A stretch of 18,124 nt of DNA, from contig JANQRM010000341.1 of the NCBI GenBank assembly GCA_028284565.1, forward strand, positions 1 to 18,124, written 5' to 3'. Made by a program: the position numbers and the translations under genes. Under the pieces are notes generated by a model. It had not been told where the DNA came from, did not search any database, and saw nothing but the letters and a program-made list of their open reading frames with translations. Of this stretch, positions 6,579-15,100 are shown piece by piece; positions within the stretch are counted from its first letter, which is position 1, and each line of letters begins with the position of its first letter. This DNA comes from Anaerolineae bacterium (lineage in GTDB: Bacteria; Chloroflexota; Anaerolineae; Aggregatilineales; Phototrophicaceae).

Positions 6579-6627
6579 GTAGGGGCGATTGTACTGACGT
6601 GTCTACGCAAGCGCGAATCGCCCTTAC
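6579..6627. repeat. Dispersed palindromic repeat, copy 3
   Basis: Arms GTAGGGGCGATT (6579-6590) and AATCGCCCTTAC (6616-6627) are inverted with one mismatch. The interior shares TGTCTACGC and AGCGCGAATCG with copy 2, with one single-base length difference in the left half. It lies between the divergent kinase and ATPase genes. An ATG just before it at 6573 opens an artificial extension of the ATPase reading frame through the repeat. Confidence 0.8.
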
Positions 6628-6638
6628 CCAATGTTCGC

Positions 6639-6667
6639 TTTGCAGTTTGGTTGGCGCGCAGTACACT
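6639..6667 (+). promoter_or_regulatory. Candidate promoter of the ATPase gene
   Basis: TTTGCA (6639-6644), a 17-base spacer and TACACT (6662-6667), each four of six consensus bases. Transcription would begin at about 6674-6675, exactly at the preferred ATG, so the message may be leaderless. No ribosome site is visible before that ATG, which fits. Confidence 0.3.
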
Positions 6668-6674
6668 TAAGCGC

Positions 6675-7922
6675 ATGGACGAGCGACACTCCCAGCCCAA
6701 TCCCTACTTTGCTGGACGATACAGCATCTTCACGCAACTCCAGCAATACTTACTCGACCCCGCAGACCGCCACGCATGGTTGTATACGGGGCATCCCAAT
6801 AGTGGCAAAACTGCGCTGTTACGACAGGTCACAAGCGTGCTGGATGATTCTGTCATTGCTGTGTTAATTCGACTCGATGACCTTCAGATAAAGGATGAAG
6901 CCTATTGGCTCTCGCTCCTGATTAGCTCAACCAATGTCAGACTCGAACGCCATAACCTCAACCTAGACCGTCTACCTCAACGTGATGATGACGATTCAGA
7001 TGATCGAGATTGGTTCAAAGACGAGTATTTCCCCGCACTCATCAAGCTCATTCGCCCGCATCGCCGTTTGCTCTGGTTGTGGGATGATGTACACGTCTTA
7101 TTAAATGCTGTTCAGGAAGAGATACTTCCTGATGATACAATGGAATATCTGCATAGCCTCTTACTAGCTCATGACCAACTAGGGATTGTCTGCACCTTGC
7201 GAACCGAGTATGAGCCACGCATTGGGGAACTCGCGCCCCTTGTCCAAAGTTCCAGAGCCAAACGCCTGAATCATCTCACCGAAGCCGACTTGCAACCCCT
7301 CATCGAGCGTATCACCCCACTAGCAACAACCGATGTCGCCCCTGCAGTCCTCAAAGCAACCGGCGGACATCCGCATTTGGTGCATCATTATGCTGAAGCC
7401 CTTGCCAGCCTCTACGATGTCGAAGTCACCCCTGTCGATGTCAAAGCAGTCTCAGCAACCCTGTATGAATCCAATCGTGGATTTTTCCGTGGGATATGGA
7501 CACAACTATCGGCAAATGAACGACACGTGCTAACCGCCCTTGCTGAATTGCATCACGACAATCCAGTACGAAAGATTGACACATCAGCCATTGAACGCTG
7601 GTTGCTCGATAGTGATTTCCCAAAGGAAAAGACGACGATTAACGCCACCCTCCGCAGTCTGGAGCATCAGGAATGGGTGACTCTAGCAGAAGGCGTACGA
7701 TTTAATGGGGATTTGTGGCAACGCTGGTTGTTGGAACATGGTACCGAATTTGGCTTGTCACTCAATGCGAAAGATGCCCCCCTGTCGCGCCGTCTGCGTT
7801 GGGGACTCCTCCTTGCTGTTGGTGTGTTTATCGTTGCACTCGTGTTGATTAGCTCGCAACAACGCCCCGCATCAGAGACAACCGATACACCGCCAACGGT
7901 GACGCTCGCCGGGTCGAATTAG
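6675..7922 (+). CDS. Tail-anchored STAND/AAA-type ATPase
   Basis: A 415-residue NTPase with a Walker A motif GHPNSGKT at residues 39-46, a Walker B segment RRLLWLWDDVHVLL (130-143), an arginine sensor strand GIVCTLRTEYEPR (160-172) and the sequence TGGHPHLVHHYAEAL (229-243) typical of the lid region of STAND/ORC-like ATPases. Residues about 280-345 look like a winged helix. A single membrane helix (GLLLAVGVFIVALVLIS, about 377-393) sits near the C-terminus with a 20-residue tail, so the ATPase should face the cytoplasm. The acidic DDDDSDD at 104-110 is a likely loop. The ATG at 6573 would add 34 residues, but most of them translate a palindromic repeat, so I start at 6675, where the protein-like sequence DERHSQPNPYFAGRYSIF begins. 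The stop overlaps the opposite kinase stop by four bases. Role unknown; a membrane signalling switch is possible. Confidence 0.75.
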   Translation: MDERHSQPNPYFAGRYSIFTQLQQYLLDPADRHAWLYTGHPNSGKTALLRQVTSVLDDSVIAVLIRLDDLQIKDEAYWLSLLISSTNVRLERHNLNLDRLPQRDDDDSDDRDWFKDEYFPALIKLIRPHRRLLWLWDDVHVLLNAVQEEILPDDTMEYLHSLLLAHDQLGIVCTLRTEYEPRIGELAPLVQSSRAKRLNHLTEADLQPLIERITPLATTDVAPAVLKATGGHPHLVHHYAEALASLYDVEVTPVDVKAVSATLYESNRGFFRGIWTQLSANERHVLTALAELHHDNPVRKIDTSAIERWLLDSDFPKEKTTINATLRSLEHQEWVTLAEGVRFNGDLWQRWLLEHGTEFGLSLNAKDAPLSRRLRWGLLLAVGVFIVALVLISSQQRPASETTDTPPTVTLAGSN

Positions 7923-10033
7923 GGCAAATTCACGGCACAGCGCATCTCACCGAAGGAACGCGGAAACGCCACTGGACATTCCGCAATCACATCCACCGGA
8001 CCAAAGCGCACTTCAAAGTAGGCATTTGGGTCACTGCTCATCCAGAAGGTCTCAATTGACGTTTGCCAGAAGGGGGTCGCGGTACAACTGTCTTCTGCAA
8101 TTGCATTCGTATCCGCGGGTCCACCAAAGCGATTCCCATCCCAAATTTGCAGGCACCGTTGTAAGCGTAGAGGCGAATTCGCACGAGACCACTCACTGAG
8201 GTCGAGGGACGCACTTCGCACCAGATTCCCATCATCATTTGTCTCGAACAAGATGAATTGCAAGGTACTCACATCCAATCTCTCGTTATCATCCGATGAG
8301 CGATTCGTCAGCAAAAGCGTCCGCCCATCATAGCGTAAGAGTAAGGGCGCATCATCCGACACGGCAACCAAAGCAGGTGTCGGCGTTGGTGTATTTGTTG
8401 GAGTTAAGGTTGATGTCGGAGTCGACGTGGGGGTATTCGTTGGTGTTGGTGTGTCCGTCGGTGTCGGCGTTCGAGTCGGTGTCGGTGATGGGGTTTCGGT
8501 CACCGATTCCAAGAACTCTGCCGTCACCGTGAAGACTGCACCTTGGGTCGCCGTCGCGTCCTCAATTGCTGTGTCCGTCAACTGCATGATTTCGGTAGCC
8601 GTCGCATTGGCAATACTCGTTGCCGTCAGGTTGGCTAATTGTGTAGATGTTGCATTTTCTTCGGCTATGCTCGTAGCAATTGCAATCGCGCGTGCCGTTT
8701 CCGTCATACCAACGATGGCGGTTGCGGTCATCTCTGCTTGAGCCGTGGCAGTCGCTTCCGCTTCGGCAGTCGCGGTCAGATTAGCCGATTCCGTCGCAGT
8801 CGCATTCTCGATGGCGATATCTGTCAATTCTACGATAGCGAGTGCCGTCGCATTGGCATCACTCGTCGCCGTTAGGTTGACAGATTGTGTTTCGGTCATA
8901 TTGCGTTCGGCAATGGCAACAGCTGTTTCTGTTGCTGGGACATCCACCGGATTCAACGCGCCACTTGCTAAGAGAAGAAGGACAGCAACAATAACGACGC
9001 CAACCCCTCCTGCAACCATCATATTCCGATTGTTATTCCCGCCTCCCACCACCGTGGCTGTTTGTCTAGACAAGGGGGATTCCACCGAAGGACGACTGCT
9101 GGTATCCGTGACGGTTGGGGAGTCCTCCATCTTGCCCTCATCACCTGAAGGCGGGACAGCACGGGTCGATTGAGGAACACCCAACGACTCCATTGTATTC
9201 AGAGCTTCTTTGAGCGCGCCGACAAACTCACGCGAGCTTTTGTAGCGTTTGCTCGGTTCTTTATCTAACGCCTTCATCAATACTCGCTCGACTTCGGGCG
9301 TGATATTCGGGTTGATTTCACTTGGCGGTGGCGGGGGATCACTGATATGTTTCAATGCCACACTCATCGCCGACGCATCATCGAAGGGAACTCTTCCCGT
9401 CAGCATTTCATAGACGACGATTCCCAAAGAGTATTGATCGCTTTGGGGGACGGCTTGTGCCGATGAAATGGCTTGTTCGGGCGCAATATAATGCACACTC
9501 CCGAAGGTATTACCAATAGTGCCTTCGACTGTATTGAGTGCCAGTCCAAAATCCGTAAGAACAGCTTCACCCTCTTCATTAACGATAATATTGGAGGGTT
9601 TCACATCGCGGTGGATAATGCCCTGCTTGTGAGCGTAATCGAGTCCACTTGCAATCTGGTCGATTATCTCCAACATCTCATCACGGGGCATCAGCTTGCC
9701 CTGCTCGACATAGCCTTTCATGATTTCGCGCAGGTTATGCCCATCGACGTATGCCATCGCAATGAAGTAGAAGTTATCCGCTTGAGCAAATTGATAGATA
9801 CCGACAATACTCGAATGGTTCAAACGAGCAATCGAACGGGCTTCCCGTAAGAAGCGATCTCGATATTCATCTTCCTCTCCACTGGCAATGAGATTGGGTT
9901 CAATTACCTTGACAGCCGCATAACGATCTAACTTCTCGTCATAACCCCGATACACGCGCGCCATTCCGCCGTGACCGATAATGCCATCAATACGATAATC
10001 ACCGAGTTGTTTGCCAATAAGTGGGTCGGACAT
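7919..10033 (-). CDS. Receptor-type Ser/Thr protein kinase (Hanks/PknB-like) with repeat-rich extracytoplasmic region
   Basis: A 704-residue transmembrane kinase. The cytoplasmic catalytic domain (about residues 13-280) has all key motifs: glycine loop GHGGMA (20-25), Lys42 in AVKVIE, Glu64, HRDVKPSN (141-148), DFG (161-163) and APE (184-186), so it should be active. A juxtamembrane Ser/Thr/Pro segment (283-335) may hold autophosphorylation sites. One membrane helix spans about 339-360. Outside are Ala/Thr repeats (364-500), a Pro/Thr linker (512-556) and a C-terminal globular domain (557-704) with four cysteines, which probably senses or binds something at the surface. No PASTA repeat is present, so a link to peptidoglycan precursors is not indicated. 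The ATG at 10031-10033 has only a weak GAGAAG ribosome site. A -10 TATAAT is at 10074-10079. The gene converges on the tail-anchored ATPase, sharing four bases at the stops. Confidence 0.95.
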   Translation of the reverse strand: MSDPLIGKQLGDYRIDGIIGHGGMARVYRGYDEKLDRYAAVKVIEPNLIASGEEDEYRDRFLREARSIARLNHSSIVGIYQFAQADNFYFIAMAYVDGHNLREIMKGYVEQGKLMPRDEMLEIIDQIASGLDYAHKQGIIHRDVKPSNIIVNEEGEAVLTDFGLALNTVEGTIGNTFGSVHYIAPEQAISSAQAVPQSDQYSLGIVVYEMLTGRVPFDDASAMSVALKHISDPPPPPSEINPNITPEVERVLMKALDKEPSKRYKSSREFVGALKEALNTMESLGVPQSTRAVPPSGDEGKMEDSPTVTDTSSRPSVESPLSRQTATVVGGGNNNRNMMVAGGVGVVIVAVLLLLASGALNPVDVPATETAVAIAERNMTETQSVNLTATSDANATALAIVELTDIAIENATATESANLTATAEAEATATAQAEMTATAIVGMTETARAIAIATSIAEENATSTQLANLTATSIANATATEIMQLTDTAIEDATATQGAVFTVTAEFLESVTETPSPTPTRTPTPTDTPTPTNTPTSTPTSTLTPTNTPTPTPALVAVSDDAPLLLRYDGRTLLLTNRSSDDNERLDVSTLQFILFETNDDGNLVRSASLDLSEWSRANSPLRLQRCLQIWDGNRFGGPADTNAIAEDSCTATPFWQTSIETFWMSSDPNAYFEVRFGPVDVIAECPVAFPRSFGEMRCAVNLP
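8366..8944 (-). repeat. Coding repeats of the kinase: NxT-rich Ala/Thr units and a Pro/Thr linker
   Basis: Residues 364-500 (8534-8944) hold roughly 32-residue units. Two are well matched: IAERNMTETQSVNLTATSDA and IAEENATSTQLANLTATSIA, each continuing to LTD; an intervening longer unit and a final partial unit (TAIEDATATQ) also match. Eight N-x-T triplets occur, near residues 378, 386, 394, 410, 418, 460, 468 and 476. Residues 512-556 (8366-8500) are a PTPTRTPTPTDT-type stalk. The unit length and helix-prone composition suggest a rigid stalk or coiled coil between membrane and outer domain. Confidence 0.8.
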
Positions 10034-10073
10034 TAATCACTTCTCAAGTCATGTGTGTGGTTGTCTGAACAAT

Positions 10074-10079
10074 ATTATA
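10074..10079 (-). promoter_or_regulatory. Candidate -10 element of the Ser/Thr kinase gene
   Basis: A perfect TATAAT on the minus strand, about 41 bases upstream of the ATG at 10033. I do not see a convincing -35 at the right distance, so this is a -10 match only. Confidence 0.4.
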
Positions 10080-10209
10080 GCCATCAGTCGATTATTTCGC
10101 ATTAAGAGTAAAGAATCAATGTGCGATATGAGGGATTTAGCGGGGTAGCAATTCAGCAAGTAGCACGTTTCCCTAGGTACATAGCAAGGTTTTGCAAGTG
10201 CGATTCCCT

Positions 10210-10244
10210 AAAAATAATAACGCCCACTCAGTTGAGCAGACGTT
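10210..10244 (-). terminator. Rho-independent terminator of the SH3b protein gene
   Basis: On the minus strand AACGTCTGCTC (10244-10234) and GAGTGGGCGTT (10229-10219) form an 11-pair stem with three G-U pairs and the loop AACT, followed by ATTATTTTT (10218-10210). It starts 22 bases after the stop codon at 10266, and separates this gene from the downstream kinase gene. Confidence 0.8.
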
Positions 10245-10265
10245 GATATTCATGGTCATAACGAT

Positions 10266-12014
10266 TTAGCACGGATTGCTAAAGAGAACAAGGACTGCTC
10301 CCGTCGTGTTGTTCGTCACTCGTGCTAATTCAAACTGATAGAAACTAGTAAAGGTCTTAGAACCCGATCCCATCGCACTCGCATTGAAATTGTTGAAGAA
10401 GTTATCGCGGGCAAAGATCAAGATACTATCCGTTGGGGCGGCTGTCCAATTGATTGTGACGTTGTAATTTGCGGTGTAACTACAGCTATAGGTCGCACTG
10501 AAACCAGCACCACCCGCGCCATCTCCCGATGACCCACCCGTTGGGGCGCGCCGTTCAATCGCAGGCGAGGATAAGGTACACCAGACCTCCCCATCAGAAG
10601 CGAGGACTTGGACTTGCCAGCTAAAGATACTCCCGACACCTGCCGCACCCGTGTTGATACTGACACTCGTTGAGGTCGTTTCATAAGATGAACCCAAGCC
10701 ACCATTTTCATTAAAGACATTCACCCGATAGCTGTTTGCACCAGCAACACTCGTCCACGAGAAGCTTGTCGGACCATCGGGTGCTGTACCCAGCGGACCA
10801 TTAAGCGCAAGCGTACTACAATCGACTTGCCCCCCAGAGGTATCGCTGACATTCCCACTAAAACTACCGCCTCCGCCTGCATTATTGCCACCACCACTGC
10901 CAAGCGCATTGAAATAGGCAATGATGTCACCATAACTGGGAAATTGCGGGACATAATTCATAAAGTCATAATCGAACAGCAATAGACGTTCCCACTTTTG
11001 CCACTCATCAAAGGTCAAGGGTTCCGGTGGCGAGAAGCCACAGGTGACGGTTGGATTCCCATTTTCATCTTCACCCAAGCAGACTGTTGATTTAAATCCA
11101 GCCGGAATAGAGATTTGTTGGTTATTGAGTCCATCGGGGAAGATAATTCCCACACCGTCAATCACAATGAGTTCAATCATATTACCCGGCTCAACCAGCC
11201 GAATAATGACTGTTGAACCCAAGCGAATATCCGCCCCATTCACCGTAATATCGACAAAAACATTTTCGGGACCTTGCACAAGAAGCGCATCTTCTGGCAC
11301 ATCTTCGCAACCGGGTTGTCCGACTCCAGTTGTCAAATAGACCGATTGCATCGGAGACCGTGATTCCGCTGACATCACGGTGAGGCTATCGACATCGCCA
11401 TCCGTTGTCACACGAGAGCGTGCAATCCACGCCGCCCGTCCCAGATAGACCACCCGCAACCACTCGCCATCTTCGCTCAGTCCATCCGCATCCATTTCCG
11501 TATTCGTCGTCAAACTGCCAATGACATTCGCATTCAAACTCGGACTGCTACGGACATTTGTGCCACTGAGACCCACTACCTGAATGGACTCACCGGGAAC
11601 CACTGCGTCAGCGGGATCTACTGCATTTTCGACAGCAGAATCACCCATCAAGACGAAGATGATATTTTGGCCGGGGAGGGTGTTGGGAAGATTCGCCTGC
11701 AAATTCAGGACAGAAACACCCCAGATGTCATTGTCGAGGTCAAGTTGAGCCGTTTGGATGCTATCAAGTAAACTCAATCTAGCTCGTTCTGAGGGATCAT
11801 TAAAGAAGTCATCTTCGACCGTTTCCGTAAAGGTCGCATCTACACGGTTAAAGCCATAACACGCACTGTTGCGATCCATCTCAGCACAGTTATCGCCAAT
11901 CGCTGTCAACGCACGTTCCACCAATGCTGAGCAAGTGCCACTCTGTTGAGCAACCACCACTACGGACATCAAGAATAAACTAGTGATCATCAAAAAAGAA
12001 CGAATCCGAGCCAT
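10266..12014 (-). CDS. Secreted SH3b-domain protein with FN3-like and C-terminal beta domains
   Basis: A 582-residue exported protein. The signal peptide MARIRSFLMITSLFLMSVVVVA ends before QQSGT. Residues about 25-60 contain a cysteine motif (C28, C43, C52) with ACYGFNRVDATF. Residues 146-203 are a bacterial SH3 domain (GTNVRSSPSLNANVIGSL ... GEWLRVVYLGRAAWI), usually a ligand for wall glycans or peptides. Residues about 244-315 (VDITVNGADIRLGSTVIIR ... IPAGFKSTVCLG) look like a FecR-type beta domain. A glycine-rich linker (372-386) leads to an FN3-like domain (about 405-485, with FSWTSVAGANSYRVNVF) and after a second linker (493-505) to a terminal beta domain. No membrane anchor is seen. The ATG at 12012-12014 has a strong GGGGAGA ribosome site. 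TATAAT lies at 12051-12056 and a terminator follows, so it is probably monocistronic. Function: envelope-associated binding, inferred. Confidence 0.82.
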   Translation of the reverse strand: MARIRSFLMITSLFLMSVVVVAQQSGTCSALVERALTAIGDNCAEMDRNSACYGFNRVDATFTETVEDDFFNDPSERARLSLLDSIQTAQLDLDNDIWGVSVLNLQANLPNTLPGQNIIFVLMGDSAVENAVDPADAVVPGESIQVVGLSGTNVRSSPSLNANVIGSLTTNTEMDADGLSEDGEWLRVVYLGRAAWIARSRVTTDGDVDSLTVMSAESRSPMQSVYLTTGVGQPGCEDVPEDALLVQGPENVFVDITVNGADIRLGSTVIIRLVEPGNMIELIVIDGVGIIFPDGLNNQQISIPAGFKSTVCLGEDENGNPTVTCGFSPPEPLTFDEWQKWERLLLFDYDFMNYVPQFPSYGDIIAYFNALGSGGGNNAGGGGSFSGNVSDTSGGQVDCSTLALNGPLGTAPDGPTSFSWTSVAGANSYRVNVFNENGGLGSSYETTSTSVSINTGAAGVGSIFSWQVQVLASDGEVWCTLSSPAIERRAPTGGSSGDGAGGAGFSATYSCSYTANYNVTINWTAAPTDSILIFARDNFFNNFNASAMGSGSKTFTSFYQFELARVTNNTTGAVLVLFSNPC

Positions 12015-12050
12015 ATGCTATCTCCCCAAGTGTTGGTTGTCTTTCGTTAT

Positions 12051-12056
12051 ATTATA
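12051..12056 (-). promoter_or_regulatory. -10 element of the SH3b protein gene
   Basis: A perfect TATAAT on the minus strand within CTACTATAATATAAC, about 37 bases upstream of the ATG at 12014. No clear -35 is present; the inverted repeat at 12077-12098 occupies that zone. Confidence 0.5.
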
Positions 12057-12076
12057 GTAGATTTCTAGCGTTGTGC

Positions 12077-12098
12077 GTGATAACTTCTCAATTATCAC
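12077..12098. promoter_or_regulatory. Inverted repeat GTGATAA-N8-TTATCAC
   Basis: A perfect 7-bp inverted repeat with an 8-base spacer, 11 bases after the stop of the YfhO-flippase gene and just upstream of the SH3b gene's -10, covering its -35 zone. It is AT-rich and not followed by a T-run, so an operator is more likely than a terminator. Confidence 0.45.
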
Positions 12099-12108
12099 CA
12101 TAAGCCAC

Positions 12109-15100
12109 TTAGAGACGGCGTTCCATCCGACGCATATCGTAACCTAATATCGCCCGCACCATGCCCGATGCTTGCAGGCGTGCGGGTAACATCGGAAGCA
12201 AGGTATCGACTTCCATCTGTGTTAATGGTCGCAACCGCACCAACACCACTACATACAGAATCGACCCTGCCACTAAACCAAACAGAATATGAATGTTTGA
12301 CACCGCTAGAGTCATCACAATCATCACCGCTGTCGCCACCACAGGTCTCCAGAGCAACTCCACAATGTTAATAGAACCAAGTCCGCGTTGGGCGAGGATG
12401 ACAAAGGGGATGAAGAGCATGATTTCCGAGAAGATGGTCACAATCGCCGCCGCTTGGAAGCCGAATTGCGGAATAAAAATAATATTGGCGATGATGTTGA
12501 ACAAGACAGCGACGAAGAAGGCGCGAGTCACTTGCCGTTGCATATTCATCGCCACCAGCACATATTGCACCAAGCTGTTCATCCAGCCGATGGGAATACT
12601 CCAAATCATCAGTTGTAGGGCAATCGCACCATTCGGCAGATATGGCGCACCACCCAAAATAAAGGTCAAGGGTTCGGCGAGGAAGGTAAATCCTACAGCG
12701 AGAGGTAAGGCTAAAATCACCAGAAACTTGATGCCGAATTGCACATTCCACTTGAGGGCTTCGCGGTCTCCCTGCGCTTGCCGGGACATGACAGGAAGCA
12801 ACGCCTGCGTGAAAAAGGCGGGAATGATGTTGATCGCCAGCAACCAGCGATACGCCACACTATATTGCGCGACAGTGACCGCCCCTTTCATCACTTCGAG
12901 GATGACAATATCCACTTGGAAGAAGATATGCGCCAGAAAATGATTGAGCATCAAAGGCGCACTTTCTTTAATCATGCCCCACATCAACGCACGGTCTGGT
13001 AGTTTGTTGATGAGCCGACCAATCAAGCCCCGTCCAGCGTAGACCAACACCGCAAAGGTAATCAGGTTGTTGAGGATACTCACGCCAGCCAGTCCGACGA
13101 TGCCATAGCCTAGGAGCAAGACAACCACTCCAAATATCGCTTTATTAATCGTCGTAATCGTGGCAATTGCGGCGGGCTTTTCCGCTTGTTCATAAGCATA
13201 GAAAAGCGAAGTCATACCTTTGCTCAAACTCGCGGGGAACAGTCCCAGATAAAGTAATCCGATGGCAACCAGAGCTTCTTCAGGCAGTGCGGGGTCTACA
13301 GTGGCTTGACGTATGAGCAGAAAGCCTATCAACAGGGGAATGCCTATGACACTCAGCATAACACGCAAAACAGTGGTGTTATAGAAATAATAACCAGCTT
13401 GTTCCCGCGCACGAGAGGCTTCCCGAATCAAAAAGAGGTCGAGTCCAAAATTGTTAAAAATATCGAACCAGACGAAGATGATGACCGCGTAATAATAAAT
13501 CCCCACGTCCTCTGGCGAGAGGATACGTAACATCACAATTGCAAAGGCGAAATCAATCCCCCGATTGAAGAGATTCAAGATAATCGGCGCGATACTATTG
13601 CGCGCGACCTTCGCGGCGGTGGACGAGTCCTCTGTATTCACTCCCACATAGGTCCGCCAGAACCATACACCCAGCAGAAAGACGACCATACCTAAGCTGA
13701 TGACCGAGCCGAATAAGCCAATCTGGAAACTTGCCGGACTGTAGACTAAGCGCACCGTCCAATCCCCTGACGGCAGTTCCACACCTTGAAAATTGCCCAG
13801 CACCAGTTCGACATCATAGGGGGTTTCTTCGGCTTCACCCGCGCCCAATGGACGCACAAAGGCACGCCAGCCCTCGCTATAAGATTCGCTAATGACCAAC
13901 CAGACATCTTCTTCAGTCTGAATATCGAGGAACTTCTCGCGTCCGCTATATAGCGTGATGGTAATGGGAGTCAGATTCTCCGGTACAGCGAGTTTAGCAT
14001 AATCAAATGCGCCATCCTCATTGGGCAACCATGCCTCATCGAAGTCGCTTTGTAACACAGTGTAGGCGCGTGGCACAGCATAGGGATTCTCCCAGATGAC
14101 CACCGCCTCATCCCCATACACCTTGTCCCACTCACGATAGGGAATATTAGTCAGTCGATCAGCAACAACATAGCGAATATTCAGTAAATGGAAGAGAGGC
14201 GAGTCAATCGTGTCTTCATGTGTGCCAAGTGGGTTCAAATCAGCACGAATAGGGACAGGAGCAATGCGATTGAAGTCTGCCTGATATTGCACTTGGAGCG
14301 CGCGCATGTAATCCATGTATTGCTTGGGAATGATGCTATCGTAACCTCGCACATCATCCAAACCAAACATCATCGTCGTATTGGCATTCAATATCGGCGG
14401 TTCATCCAAGTGTTCAAGCGTCGTATATCGCCAGTCCCCTTCTTGTCCTTGTAAGAATTCGACGGCTGGTGGCACAAAATCGAGGAGCAAGGAGTCACTT
14501 GCCGGATTGAATCCCCATGAGGCAATCAGTAAATCTATCACAACAATACCCAGTGTAAGTATCTGCCAATATCGCCAGCGTCGGCTTGCTAACCATAAGG
14601 CTATCCCCGATGACAAAACGACAATGCCCAATACCAGTAATTGAGGCAACAAGAAATTATAGAAGGCGCGCCCATCAGCAAAGGCTTGATTCGCCAACGC
14701 CATACTTTCGACAATGCGCTGGAAGGTCGGTTCGAGTTGGTTGAAGAGGGCGGGACTCACAGCCACGCTAATCAACAAAAGTGAGCCAATGAACACCAAT
14801 CCAGCACTCAACCTCAACATAGCCGAGCGAGTCTCGTTTTGGGATTGCACGGATTTCGCCAGCTTATCCATCCCAATCGCCGACAACACCGCCACAGCCA
14901 CAGTCACGCCGAACACCCAGCGAAAAGGCGAATTGAGTTGGTTGATGCCCGGCAATGCATACATCAGAGCATAGGTCGGCAAGCCAAACATAAACGTCAA
15001 GCTGATGCATCCCAATACAACATAGAGGAAAACCGTGATGCGTTCAGTCGCTTTAGAAAAGAGAGACGACACCACCGCATAGCCAGCAAGAATTAGAGGC

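Noticed and set aside
6220..6582. 120-codon plus-strand frame across the P-loop kinase gene and its upstream region
   Set aside because: Antisense to Walker A and lid motifs, low-complexity His/Pro/Arg composition, runs into the intergenic repeat.
5771..6627. The two palindromic repeats as part of a CRISPR array
   Set aside because: Only two copies, about 760 bp apart with a gene between; no regular spacers.
8427..9173. Plus-strand frames reading VGVGVSVGVGV and AVASASAVAVRLADSVAV repeats opposite the kinase
   Set aside because: They are the antisense translation of the Pro/Thr linker and Ala/Thr repeats; repetitive coding DNA readily opens long antisense frames.
7919..10033. PASTA-type PknB assignment for the kinase
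   Set aside because: The outer region has Ala/Thr repeats, a Pro/Thr stalk and a cysteine-containing domain; no PASTA pattern is visible.
12077..12098. Intrinsic terminator for the YfhO-flippase gene
   Set aside because: The stem is AT-rich (two G-C pairs in seven) and no T-run follows on the minus strand.
12293..12943. 216-codon open frame on the plus strand inside the flippase part of the fusion gene
   Set aside because: It lies wholly antisense to a gene with clear family motifs; its composition (basic, Met/Lys rich, no domain) is that of a shadow frame.
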